Shown: positions 6,829 to 14,275 of the stretch, piece after piece
Layout: each line of letters starts with the position of its first letter
Numbering within the stretch: position 1 is the stretch's first letter
From: CAZXVW01 sp964644025
Lineage (GTDB): Bacteria; Acidobacteriota; Terriglobia; Bryobacterales; Bryobacteraceae
NCBI GenBank assembly: GCA_964644025.1
Contig: CAZXVW010000117.1
Location: 1 to 14,275 of the forward strand
Reading direction: 5' to 3'
Length of the DNA: 14,275 bases
The notes under the pieces: generated by a model
The model's input: only the letters and a program-made list of their open reading frames with translations
Told to the model about the DNA's origin: nothing
Databases searched by the model: none
Made by a program: the position numbers and the translations under genes

Positions 6829-7965
6829 TTACTGGTTCAACAGAAGCAACCCGCCCAGAAACAGCGCCAGCCCGAGACCGAATCCGATCAGAGCGATCCC
6901 CAGGGTCTTGGCCGGCTCGGAGGACCCGGCGTCCCACTCGCTGGCAGCCACGCTGGAGATGACCTCCGGGCTTTTCAGTGGCTCCGGCTCCGGCAACGGC
7001 GGTGGCGCAACCGGCGCGGGTTCTTCGGCGAGCTCAGCCGTGGCGGCCGGTTCCGCCAGATCCTCCTCCCTCTCCCGGACAGTCTGCACCAGTTCCCGGC
7101 GGAAGTCCGCTGCTGCCTGGTACCGCTGGCCGGGATCCTTGGCCAGGGCGCGCATCACCACCGCATCGACTTCCGGAGGCACGGTCTCATTCAACCGGCT
7201 CGGCGGTTTCAGTCCTTGCTCCACCTGGGCGAGCATGACGTCAAAATGGCTGTCGCCCTCGAAAGGCCTCTTCCCGGTGATGGCCTCGTATAGAACGACG
7301 CCGACGGCGTACAGGTCACTTCGCTCATCGGCGTGGGCCAGTCCCCTTATCTGTTCCGGGGCCATATAGTGGACCGAGCCGAGAGTGACGCCGGCCCGCG
7401 TGAGCCGCAGATCGGCAGCGCCCCGCGCCAGGTCGAAGCCGGTGAGCTTAACAATTCCGCTCTCAGTAATCAGCAGGTTGTCCGAGGTGATATTCCGGTG
7501 AACCACTCCCTGTCCGTGGGCGTATTCCAGGGCCAAAAGAGCCTGGCCGATATAGTCCACCGCGCGGTACACCCCCAGCGGTCCGCCGGCCAGCTTGCTG
7601 GCGAGCGACTCACCTTCAATCCACTCCCGGGTCATCGTCAGATCCCCGCCGACGTAGCGGGCCGAATAGAACTGAGCGATGTTCGGATGTTTCAAGCGGG
7701 CGTGGAGACGGGCTTCCCGGAGGAACCGCTCGACGGTCTCCTCGTTTCTGGCGGGCCCCCCCGGCACCAGCTTCAGGTATTCGAGCCGCCCGGTGATCAT
7801 GTCCCGGACCAGGTACGCCACGTTCGGCCCGGAGGAACTCAGCACCCGGAGGAACTCTACTCCGTCGAGCTGCTGTCCTACTGAGAATTTCATCGCCGCT
7901 GCAGGGGACTTCCCGATCTCACCGGAAGTAGCCGCCCTTCCCTTCTCTTCACAAGAGTTCGCCAT
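6829..7965 (-). CDS. Tail-anchored Ser/Thr kinase paralogue, predicted pseudokinase
   Basis: A 378-residue protein with a full kinase fold (about residues 34-300) but broken catalytic motifs. The HRD motif reads VVHRNITSDN, so the catalytic Asp is N158 and the catalytic-loop Lys is T160. The DFG motif reads TGFDLARG, with G176 in place of the Mg-binding Asp. The Gly loop is degraded to SSSGPNVAYLV. The ATP lysine (K65 in LEYLKL), the loop Asn (N163), MAPEQ and SDLYAVGVVLYEAITG are kept, so the fold and perhaps nucleotide binding remain. A Glu/Pro-rich linker (about 300-350) leads to one C-terminal helix (about 355-376), leaving nearly everything in the cytoplasm. Similarity to the neighbouring kinase (e.g. 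ETVERFLREARL against ETERFLREIQL) suggests duplication. ATG 7893 is an alternative start. Family call is firm; lack of activity is inferred. Confidence 0.92.
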   Translation of the reverse strand: MANSCEEKGRAATSGEIGKSPAAAMKFSVGQQLDGVEFLRVLSSSGPNVAYLVRDMITGRLEYLKLVPGGPARNEETVERFLREARLHARLKHPNIAQFYSARYVGGDLTMTREWIEGESLASKLAGGPLGVYRAVDYIGQALLALEYAHGQGVVHRNITSDNLLITESGIVKLTGFDLARGAADLRLTRAGVTLGSVHYMAPEQIRGLAHADERSDLYAVGVVLYEAITGKRPFEGDSHFDVMLAQVEQGLKPPSRLNETVPPEVDAVVMRALAKDPGQRYQAAADFRRELVQTVREREEDLAEPAATAELAEEPAPVAPPPLPEPEPLKSPEVISSVAASEWDAGSSEPAKTLGIALIGFGLGLALFLGGLLLLNQ

Positions 7966-8151
7966 CGAGGTGATCGACTGGTGCAGGCCGGCTAACCATC
8001 CAGGAAATCTCTGAATCCGCTTCCCGGGATTACCTTACGACCACAAATTTTGGGACTATGCCCGTCACCCGATTTCGCTGCGCGGCGGGCTCGCCCTCGC
8101 GGACGCTCCGCGCCAAGGCCGGGGAAGGGCTGCGGTGGCCTGGCTTGCCGC
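7966..8151. other. Intergenic region, largest gap in the window
   Basis: These 186 bases separate the pseudokinase start from the end of the hydrolase gene, both on the minus strand, so they should hold the hydrolase terminator and the pseudokinase promoter. No good -35/-10 pair stands out. The half nearest the pseudokinase is less GC-rich (around 8030-8055). The other half carries a dense set of palindromes listed separately. I see no open frame worth calling. Confidence 0.6.
8080..8113. repeat. Clustered palindromes, possible extragenic repeat or terminator
   Basis: Three inverted repeats are nested here: GCGCGG (8080-8085) with CCGCGC (8108-8113), GGGC (8087-8090) with GCCC (8093-8096), and CGCGGA (8098-8103) with TCCGCG (8107-8112). 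The element lies about 40 nt past the stop of the hydrolase gene on the minus strand. It resembles the palindromic extragenic elements that recur in GC-rich genomes, or a terminator without a T-tract. Whether it is repeated elsewhere cannot be seen from one window. Confidence 0.4.
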
Positions 8152-10260
8152 TTACTTGATCACCACGGTGACGACGTTTGCCGTCTTGCCGTCCACGGTC
8201 ACGACGATGTCCACCTCGCCGGCGCGGGCCAGTGACTGTGGCAGCGGCCCGAGATTGATTTGTTGCACCCCGACGAACTCCGGACTGGGAACCGGCCCTT
8301 GCGCGTCCACGGGCACTCCGCCCACGGTGGCCGTGGCCGGTCCTGTTCCGGGACCCATCCCCGTGCAGTACAACGAGAGGTAAACGTCTCCCGGCGGCTG
8401 GTACAAGTCCAGCGGGATGCCGGTGCGGCTGCCCAGCGGTTCGGACGGGTCGAAGATCGGCTCAATGATCTGCGTGTGGTCCGGTTTCACCCGCACCGAC
8501 AGGGCGGCGGCGACGCCCTTGCCGTCGGCGTTGGCGCTGAAGATGCCGGGCGTGGGCTCGTCGACCAGCGCGTAGCCGTACGTCACCGGCTCAGTGTTGG
8601 CGCCGCGGAACACCTCCACCTTCGCCAGCCCGGTAGCCATTCCCTCGGGCATCAGGTAGTTGATCTGCCCGGGCGAAACGAAGAATAGCGGAGCCAGCCG
8701 GGGCACACTGTTCACATCGGTCACCCGGACAGAGGTTCCGGCCAGCTCGGTGGGCAAGGGCAAATCGGCAGCCTGCTCGATGGTAGGAGCCAGTTGCGCT
8801 CCGTAGCCACTGGCGATCGCGCCCGGAGCAACCATCGGCCCGCCGCTGGCCGACAACACCGTCGCTATCGGCGGAGGATACGGCATCGCCTGCGGCACCA
8901 CGCGGACCGGGGTGGTGAATTTGAATGGGAACAGGAGCGGGCTCGGGTAGGTGAGTTCCACGAAGAACGCCGTCCAGCCGGCCGCAGGCGCCGGAACCGT
9001 CACTTCGTAGACGCCGTTGCCCGAATCCGCCACCGGCGTACTGGTCCACGCCTGCCCGATGGTTTCCACCCGGAAATCACGGGCGGTGGGGTTGGTGGCC
9101 TGCCACAGCCGGACCCCGGTGGGCGGGTCCGTGGTTCTCACCACGATCCGGTTCGGGGCCGGGAATTCGTAGGAAAACCCGGGCCTGGGCGTGCCGGTGA
9201 TGATCGAGGCGGCAAACGCCATTACGCTCTCGATCGCGTCGGTCCCCTCCAGCGAATGACCGGTGTTCGGCACGTAGCGAAGGTATTTCTCGCCGGGCAG
9301 ATCGTCAAAGTAGAACTGGGAGGAGTCAGGCAGGAAGAACTCGTCTCCGGCGGCGTTCACGAGGAACTTGGGCATCGTCAGCCGCTCGCGGTATTCGTAC
9401 GGGTCCACCATCCGCATCAGTTGGCCGAATCGTTCCGAGCCGATCCAGGCCATGATGCCGATGTCTTCGTAGTCCTGAACCGCCTCCGACCAGTGGCCGT
9501 ACGCCTGGAAGTGGTGCCAGAAGGAGGGCTGGAGGTTCAGCAGGTCGATTACCGCGGGGATGACGGCCACGACGCGGGGATCGGTGGCGGCGGCGAGCCA
9601 GGCCGTCCAGCCGCGTTTGGACCCGCCGGTGACAATGAACTGGTTCACGGTGTAATTGCCGGCCTCGGGGCGGAAACAGAAATCCGTCACCGTATCCATG
9701 GCCCGCACCGCGCTCTTGGTCATCGGCAACTGGGCGGGCCAGGTCTCGTCGCCACCGTGCAGGAACTTATCCCAGGTGTAAGCGATAATCGCGTCTTCGG
9801 AGCGGGCGTGGGTCTCGTCGGTAAAGCTGAGTGGCTGGTTCGGCACCATCCGCAATTCAGCCACCACGGCGCCCGTCGCCGCCGCCAGAAGGCCCAGATC
9901 GGGATCGGCCGGACCGGGCGCCGGGTCGGAGTTGTCTCCACCGTTGATGATCAGCAACGCCGTGGTGCTGGTCACCTTCGCCGGGATGATCACCGACAGC
10001 CAGTGACCCCAAAACTCCCGGTCTACTTCTGCGAGGCTGCGCCATCTCTGGGACGTCATGTTCAGCACCCAAGTCGCGTAGCCGAAACCCGGGTAGCTGT
10101 TTTGAACCTCGTAACTATACGCCGGATCCGGAGTGCCGACGTAGGTGTCGAGACCGGTTGTCTGCTGCGTCTCCGCCGGGCCCGCCAGGAGGGCGAGCAG
10201 CAACAGAGCCACCCCCGGCGGGGAACGACGTCTGAGCCCCTGAGAGGCAAGCCGTCTCAT
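8152..10260 (-). CDS. Secreted PqaA-type alpha/beta hydrolase fused to a TIGR03437 domain
   Basis: A 702-residue exported protein. Residues 1-31 form a Sec signal peptide (basic start, hydrophobic LLLLALLAG, then PAETQQ). Residues about 33-375 match the PhoPQ-activated pathogenicity-related (PqaA, PF10142) family, an alpha/beta hydrolase group: nucleophile S214 in TGGSKRGW, acid D306 in NAAGDEFF and base H335 in NTGHSLEG form a plausible triad. A beta-sandwich linker follows. From about residue 465 to the end the protein matches TIGR03437, the Solibacter-expanded C-terminal domain: APGAIASGYG, FFVSPGQINYLMPEG, ANADGKGVAAA and the ending VDGKTANVVTVVIK. The substrate is unknown; an esterase or peptidase role is possible. 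AAGGAG (complement of 10268-10273) lies 7 nt before the start, and the upstream M28 gene stops 1 nt earlier, so the two are coupled. Confidence 0.93.
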   Translation of the reverse strand: MRRLASQGLRRRSPPGVALLLLALLAGPAETQQTTGLDTYVGTPDPAYSYEVQNSYPGFGYATWVLNMTSQRWRSLAEVDREFWGHWLSVIIPAKVTSTTALLIINGGDNSDPAPGPADPDLGLLAAATGAVVAELRMVPNQPLSFTDETHARSEDAIIAYTWDKFLHGGDETWPAQLPMTKSAVRAMDTVTDFCFRPEAGNYTVNQFIVTGGSKRGWTAWLAAATDPRVVAVIPAVIDLLNLQPSFWHHFQAYGHWSEAVQDYEDIGIMAWIGSERFGQLMRMVDPYEYRERLTMPKFLVNAAGDEFFLPDSSQFYFDDLPGEKYLRYVPNTGHSLEGTDAIESVMAFAASIITGTPRPGFSYEFPAPNRIVVRTTDPPTGVRLWQATNPTARDFRVETIGQAWTSTPVADSGNGVYEVTVPAPAAGWTAFFVELTYPSPLLFPFKFTTPVRVVPQAMPYPPPIATVLSASGGPMVAPGAIASGYGAQLAPTIEQAADLPLPTELAGTSVRVTDVNSVPRLAPLFFVSPGQINYLMPEGMATGLAKVEVFRGANTEPVTYGYALVDEPTPGIFSANADGKGVAAALSVRVKPDHTQIIEPIFDPSEPLGSRTGIPLDLYQPPGDVYLSLYCTGMGPGTGPATATVGGVPVDAQGPVPSPEFVGVQQINLGPLPQSLARAGEVDIVVTVDGKTANVVTVVIK

Positions 10261-10261
10261 C

Positions 10262-11824
10262 TCAAGACTCCTTGTTCGTTTTCTTAGCAGAGTTCTGTTT
10301 CGGCCGCGGCTTGGGCAGCGGCTTCCGCGGCAACATTTCCGGCCGGGTGGCTGCCTGGTAGGCGAAAGACGCCATGATGGCGGCCGCCTGCATCAGGTCG
10401 CCCGCCTGGGCGTGATCATACACGTCCATGTTGGTGTGGTGCGTGATCGGGCCGTACTCGAGCGGGTCCTGGATGAACTGGAAGCCGGGCAGGCCGACCG
10501 CGTCGAACGACAGGTGGTCCGTGCCGCCCGTGTTGCGGAGCGCCACCGTGGTGGCGCCCAGGTCGTGGAACGGCGCCAGCCATGCCGCGAAAACCGGGCG
10601 GAGCATGTCGTTGCCTTGGAGATAAATGCCGCGGATCTTTCCGCTGCCGTTGTCCAGATTGAAATAGGCGCTGAGCCTGGCGTGCTCGGGTTTGAGCACC
10701 ATGGTTTCCGGGTCGGCGAAGTGCGCTTTCACGTATGCTTTCGAGCCGAGCAGGCCTTCTTCCTCGCCAGCCCACAGGGCGAGGCGGACGGTGCGGTCCA
10801 TTTTGAGATTCAGCGCCTTCAGAATGCGCACCGCCTCCATCACCACGGCCACGCCCGCGCCGTTGTCGGTGGCGCCGGTCCCCCCGTGCCAGGAATCCAG
10901 ATGCGCGCCCAGCATGACGATCTCGTCCTTCTTGTTTCCGCCCGGGATCTCCGCCACCACGTTACTGGTCTGCAAGTGGCGGTCGTCAATCCGCGCCTGG
11001 ATGTTGAGTTCGAGCTTCACGGGTATTTTCTTCTCCAGCAGACGGACGATGCGGTTGTAATGTTCTGCGGTCAGTGCGGCCATGGGCGGCGGGACGGGGT
11101 CGCCCGGCTTGTAGGAACCGCCGCTGCTGCCGGCCACCAGCCCGGCCTCGCCCTTGTAGCTGATGCGGAGGACGGCGAGCGCGCCTTCGTCGCGGAGGAA
11201 GCGGTTGCGAGCGGCGGTGAATTTCCGGCGGGCTTCCGCCGGGCCGCGGCGTCGTGGCGGGGAAGGCGCCGGGGCTTGCCACCGGTTTTGCAGCTCCTCC
11301 GGCGTGTAGCGCTTGCCGGGGGGCTCGGTCCACAGCTTCAGCGGACGCGGCTCATCGATGAGAACGATCTTGCCCTTGAGCTTGCCCTTGTATTTCTCCA
11401 GGTCCTTTTGCTCCTTGAGCACGGCCAGAACCGGTTCGCCGGTAACGGGACCATCTGTGCCGGGAGTCCAGGCCAGCGGGAAACCGATCAGGGGGGCGTA
11501 GGCCGGCTCGAGCAGGTGCGCGGAGAAGCGGGAGTAGGTCCAGCCCTTGCCGAACCGCCACTTCTCGGTTCTCACATTTTCCAGTCCGTAGTCCCGGAGC
11601 CGCTTCATACACCACTCCACTGCCTTGCGGTAGCCCGGTGAGTTCGTGACCCGGGGGCCGTTCACATCGGCGAGATAGAAAAGATGGTCCATCACCTTTG
11701 AGTGGGCGAACGCCTCCGCCTTGATACGGTGGATGACGTCGAGGTCGACTTTCTCCGCCGCCACCAGCGGCAGGAGGAGGGCAATAACAGCAACGGAGGT
11801 AACAATACGTGAGCGTGTTTTCAT
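10262..11824 (-). CDS. Secreted M28 family zinc aminopeptidase with PA-like insert
   Basis: A 520-residue exported metallopeptidase, expected to release amino acids from peptide N-termini. From ATG 11824 it begins MKTRSRIVTSVAVIALLLP, a classical signal peptide; ATG 11854 would add ten residues unlike a signal n-region. The middle (about 130-290) looks like a protease-associated domain with KGKIVLID, interrupted by a Pro/Arg-rich stretch SPPRRRGPAEARR. The C-terminal catalytic domain has the two-zinc set: H308 in GAHLDSW, bridging D320 in GATDNGAG, E354 and E355 in AGEEEGLLGS, D391 in FNLDNGSG and H462/H463 in THHTNMD. The end is a Lys/Pro-rich tail. It stops 1 nt before the PqaA-like gene and starts 93 nt after the glycoside hydrolase, so it may share a transcript with both. 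True specificity (carboxypeptidase or aminopeptidase) is not decided by sequence. Confidence 0.94.
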   Translation of the reverse strand: MKTRSRIVTSVAVIALLLPLVAAEKVDLDVIHRIKAEAFAHSKVMDHLFYLADVNGPRVTNSPGYRKAVEWCMKRLRDYGLENVRTEKWRFGKGWTYSRFSAHLLEPAYAPLIGFPLAWTPGTDGPVTGEPVLAVLKEQKDLEKYKGKLKGKIVLIDEPRPLKLWTEPPGKRYTPEELQNRWQAPAPSPPRRRGPAEARRKFTAARNRFLRDEGALAVLRISYKGEAGLVAGSSGGSYKPGDPVPPPMAALTAEHYNRIVRLLEKKIPVKLELNIQARIDDRHLQTSNVVAEIPGGNKKDEIVMLGAHLDSWHGGTGATDNGAGVAVVMEAVRILKALNLKMDRTVRLALWAGEEEGLLGSKAYVKAHFADPETMVLKPEHARLSAYFNLDNGSGKIRGIYLQGNDMLRPVFAAWLAPFHDLGATTVALRNTGGTDHLSFDAVGLPGFQFIQDPLEYGPITHHTNMDVYDHAQAGDLMQAAAIMASFAYQAATRPEMLPRKPLPKPRPKQNSAKKTNKES

Positions 11825-11853
11825 GGTGTTCAAGATCCACAGCATAACACTCA

Positions 11854-11882
11854 TCCACCCATGAGAATCGGAGCGGGGTGGA
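11854..11882. promoter_or_regulatory. 7-bp inverted repeat upstream of the M28 gene
   Basis: TCCACCC (11854-11860) and GGGTGGA (11876-11882) are exact reverse complements with a 15-nt spacer. They sit just upstream of the M28 start, where a dyad could bind a regulator or fold in the leader RNA. No convincing promoter hexamers accompany it. Confidence 0.25.
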
Positions 11883-11886
11883 CAGG

Positions 11887-11906
11887 TTCGGCGGCCGGCC
11901 GTCGAA
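11887..11906 (-). terminator. Palindrome after the glycoside hydrolase stop, possible terminator
   Basis: The 20 bases form a near-perfect palindrome: TTCG, a core CGGCCGGCCG and CGAA, with one mismatched pair at 11891/11902. It begins 11 nt past the TAA of the glycoside hydrolase on the minus strand. The position suits a terminator or processing hairpin separating that gene from the M28 gene, but no T-run follows, so read-through into the next two genes is possible. Confidence 0.35.
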
Positions 11907-11917
11907 TTGGCGAAAAT

Positions 11918-14275
11918 TTAGCGGACTGATAGTTTGACTTTGCGCCGGGCTACCAGACGCACCGGGCCCATCAGGCCGGAAGGCGGCAGGGGGTGGAAAC
12001 CCTTCTCGCGGCGCTCAAAGCTAGCCCGGCCGCCGGTATAAATGCTGGCGGTCTTCCCGTAATGGGGCTCCAGCTCCGGGGGAACCTCCGGCAGCTTTTC
12101 CAACCCGGCCACGTGATTGATGAGCGTATTGGTTACCAGGATCTTCAGGTGGTTGGTCCCGGGACGCAGGTGACCGGTCACTTCCAGGCGGTAGGGCAGC
12201 ATCCAGCATACCCCGGCCTGGTTGCCGTTGAGGATGACCTCGGCCACGTTGCCGACCGAGCCCATCTCCAGCACCAGCTCGTTATCCTCCCGGAGGTAAT
12301 CCGCTGGGACATCAAAGTCCAGCTCGTAAGTGCCCGTCCCGGAGAAGTGCTTCGTGCGTTCGTCCTCGGTCCAGGAGGCCAGCTTGGAGGTCTGTATCTT
12401 CATGGGCGGAAAGCGGACGCCTTCCAACGTCAGCTTCCAGGTTCCCTGGATGGGAAGCGGGGCGGGGATATCCGTCACCGTGAGCTGGCCGCGCGCGCTG
12501 CCGGCGCCTCGCTCCACTTCCGCGGAATACTTTCCGTTGGCGGCGGCGATCCCGGTGACGGCGGCATCGGAAACCTCCGTCACCGCGGCCAGGTTGGTGT
12601 CAACGACGTGCGGCGGCGGCTCGCCCGGCCGGAAGACGATAAAGGTCGACTCCCAGGGCTCCAGGTCCATGGGAATCTCGACGCCGTCCTCGCGCACGCG
12701 GTAGCAGCAAACCGGAGAGACGGCAGCCGTGTACGGGTCCCACCGCTCCGGCCATTTCCCGGGCACCCGAAACGTGACCGGGAGCCGGCTGGGCTTGGGC
12801 TGAAGATTCGTCACGAAGTAGACGTCCAGCTCGTCGATCTTCCGGTGAATGAAGGTCAAGCCGTCGCTCTGCCGGTTTCCTTCCAGGGCGAAGTCCGGCG
12901 GCCGGTGGCGGCGCAGGGCGGCGAGCAACGCGTTCTGCGCCGGGGTGAGCGGCGGCGTGGGCGAATACGGCTGCTCCATCGGGCTGAACTCGCCCTGGAC
13001 GATTTTGTATTCGGGCAGGAAATAGGTGCGGCCGCCGCCCGGGTGCTGCCGCCCTTTCCGGTCCGGGCCGAACAACTCCGCGACGATTTCCCGGACCCTG
13101 GCGTCCTTCCGGCGGTAATCGGCAAGCCCCACCGAACTCGCCGGCAGCTCGTCGAGCGCAATCAGAATCCCTCCGCCGCGGACAAACTCGCGCAGGAACT
13201 CGAGCGTCTTCAACGGCAGGGCGGTGATCTTCGGCAGGATCAGGAACCGGTAGGCGAGGTCGCGGACCCTGATTTCGCCGTCCTCGACGCGGGCCAGGTT
13301 CTGCAACACGTCGTCATTCACCGGCTCGTAATCGTAGCCGTTGGCGAGCAAGGTCTTCGGCACATTGCCGTAGGGCATGATGCGGCGGTTGGTGCCGAAG
13401 ATCGTGCGCTGCGTCCAGACCGTCGCCTGGGGAGAATACAGCAGCACGTCGGCGGCGAACCGTCCCTGCCGCAGCAGGTAAGCGGCGCGGCTGATGTAAG
13501 CGGTCAGGTGATGGTAGTACTTCCACCAGGTGTTCCAGTGGCTGATGCGGTTGGCCCAGGGCACGTCGCGCGACGGCGCCACTTGCATTTCCGGCGAATA
13601 GACGTAGCCGTGATTGTAGAACTGCGTGACGCCGTCCCGCAGGAACGCGTCGGTGCCGATCTTCATGTCCTGGAGGCTGGTGCGGTAACGCTCGGGATGG
13701 GTGAAGGTGTAGGACTCCGCGGAGACGATTTCGCGCCCGTAGAAGTGCGCTCCGGCGGCGGTGGACTTGCGGGGATCGGCGATCGTCTCGAACCGGGCGG
13801 TAGTGACCTCGGTTTCCGGCCGCGGCGTCATGCCGGCGCCCCGGATGATCTCCTCAGTGAACCGGTAGTGCGGTTGGATGCGGGCCTGAACGCCGCGCTT
13901 GCCGGCCGATTCGATGAACGTCCGGAAAGCCGTCTCCAGGCCCAGCCAGTGGAGAAATTCGTTGACGTCGTAGCGAATCTTCGGCGTCAGCTCGCCGATG
14001 TCGAACCAGAGGGCCGGCAGGTAGCGGGTCAGGTCATAGCCCTTGTAGGCGCGGAACAGCTCCAGGGTATCCGTGCTCCACAGCAGCGAGTTCGGCAAGG
14101 GGTGAATCTCGAAGCTATCGCAGAAGAATGAGTCCACCGTTTTGCCGAAATATTCTCCGAAGCCGTCCTCGAACTGGCTGGCGACGTATTCGCAATAATG
14201 CTGCATCGCCCTCTTGCTGATGTGGTCGGCCACCCAGTTCCGCGGCAGGTAATTCTGGGCCTGGTTCTGCTGGCC
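11918..14275 (-). CDS. GH106-like glycoside hydrolase (alpha-L-rhamnosidase type), 5' part beyond window
   Basis: The frame is open from the right edge to TAA at 11918-11920, giving 785 visible residues; the first ones (GQQNQAQNYLPRNWVADH) read as internal sequence, so the N-terminus lies outside. GH106 enzymes are usually near 1000 residues or more, so perhaps 200-350 are missing, including any signal peptide. Recognisable parts: an early YFGKTVDSFFCDSFEI, a central block with GVTQFYNHGYVYSP and ISHWNTWWKYYHHLTAYIS, then DVLLYSP and a VRGGGILIALDELP loop. A C-terminal galactose-binding-like beta sandwich follows (GTGTYELDFDVP, VGNVAEVILNGNQAGVCW, NHLKILVTNTLINHVAG). This arrangement is typical of GH106-type proteins acting on rhamnose-containing plant or microbial glycans. 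The family is likely, the exact sugar is not certain. It heads a same-strand set with the M28 and PqaA-like genes, fitting extracellular polymer breakdown. Confidence 0.88.
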   Translation of the reverse strand, partial: GQQNQAQNYLPRNWVADHISKRAMQHYCEYVASQFEDGFGEYFGKTVDSFFCDSFEIHPLPNSLLWSTDTLELFRAYKGYDLTRYLPALWFDIGELTPKIRYDVNEFLHWLGLETAFRTFIESAGKRGVQARIQPHYRFTEEIIRGAGMTPRPETEVTTARFETIADPRKSTAAGAHFYGREIVSAESYTFTHPERYRTSLQDMKIGTDAFLRDGVTQFYNHGYVYSPEMQVAPSRDVPWANRISHWNTWWKYYHHLTAYISRAAYLLRQGRFAADVLLYSPQATVWTQRTIFGTNRRIMPYGNVPKTLLANGYDYEPVNDDVLQNLARVEDGEIRVRDLAYRFLILPKITALPLKTLEFLREFVRGGGILIALDELPASSVGLADYRRKDARVREIVAELFGPDRKGRQHPGGGRTYFLPEYKIVQGEFSPMEQPYSPTPPLTPAQNALLAALRRHRPPDFALEGNRQSDGLTFIHRKIDELDVYFVTNLQPKPSRLPVTFRVPGKWPERWDPYTAAVSPVCCYRVREDGVEIPMDLEPWESTFIVFRPGEPPPHVVDTNLAAVTEVSDAAVTGIAAANGKYSAEVERGAGSARGQLTVTDIPAPLPIQGTWKLTLEGVRFPPMKIQTSKLASWTEDERTKHFSGTGTYELDFDVPADYLREDNELVLEMGSVGNVAEVILNGNQAGVCWMLPYRLEVTGHLRPGTNHLKILVTNTLINHVAGLEKLPEVPPELEPHYGKTASIYTGGRASFERREKGFHPLPPSGLMGPVRLVARRKVKLSVR

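Noticed and set aside
7438..7500. Pseudokinase motifs as sequencing errors
   Set aside because: Four separate motif positions differ by clean codon substitutions in an uninterrupted frame, which single base-call errors would not explain.
8794..10287. Long plus-strand open frame opposite the PqaA-like gene
   Set aside because: The minus frame has a signal peptide, triad and a known C-terminal domain; the plus frame has none and looks like a composition effect.
10412..11641. Plus-strand open frame opposite the M28 peptidase
   Set aside because: Overlaps a peptidase with all metal ligands; the antisense translation has no coherent features.
11993..14131. Long open frame on the plus strand opposite the glycoside hydrolase
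   Set aside because: It is antisense to a clear GH106-like protein, its translation is low-complexity and rich in Arg, Gly and Val with no recognisable domain, and such mirror frames are expected at this GC content.
1..14275. Mobile element, CRISPR array, tRNA or rRNA
   Set aside because: I looked for transposase or integrase motifs, regularly spaced repeats and RNA-gene signatures on both strands and found none.

Overview
The window looks like chromosomal DNA from an Acidobacteriota lineage near Solibacter/Bryobacterales. It is very GC-rich and has no insertion sequence, phage, RNA-gene or CRISPR signal. The best taxonomic clue is the C-terminal half of the hydrolase at 8152-10260, which reads as the TIGR03437 domain that is expanded in 'Candidatus Solibacter'. 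Two further points fit: menaquinone made by the futalosine route, and bacterial Ser/Thr kinases with WD40 propellers. This placement is inferred from protein content, not from a marker gene.

Layout. (1) 1-2538, minus strand: a compact operon mqnP > mqnE > DUF4160 > DUF2442, the last running off the left edge. It encodes a UbiA-type prenyltransferase and the radical-SAM aminofutalosine synthase, followed by two small proteins of unknown function. (2) 2616-3842, plus strand: a divergent pair, a secreted DUF192 protein and LarB, the first enzyme of nickel-pincer cofactor synthesis. (3) 3866-4300, minus strand: an unassigned small protein, divergent from the next gene across a leader holding a 10-bp perfect hairpin. 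(4) 4467-7965: two convergent kinase-fold genes. One is an apparently active receptor-like kinase (kinase, transmembrane helix, Pro-rich linker, seven-bladed WD40 propeller). The other is a tail-anchored paralogue that has lost the HRD and DFG aspartates, so it reads as a pseudokinase. (5) 8152-14275, minus strand: a same-strand series of three degradative enzymes: a GH106-like glycoside hydrolase cut by the right edge, a secreted M28 peptidase with a PA-like insert, and a secreted PqaA-type alpha/beta hydrolase fused to a TIGR03437 domain. The last two are separated by 1 nt.

Working together. mqnP and mqnE serve one pathway, quinone synthesis for respiration. The three right-hand enzymes would break down glycan, peptide and ester or peptide bonds outside the cytoplasm, which suits a soil polymer degrader. 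The kinase/pseudokinase pair is the least ordinary part: adjacent inverted paralogues, one catalytically complete with a probable external sensor, the other apparently a membrane-anchored scaffold or regulator. No stretch above 300 bases lacks a gene; the longest gap is 7966-8151.
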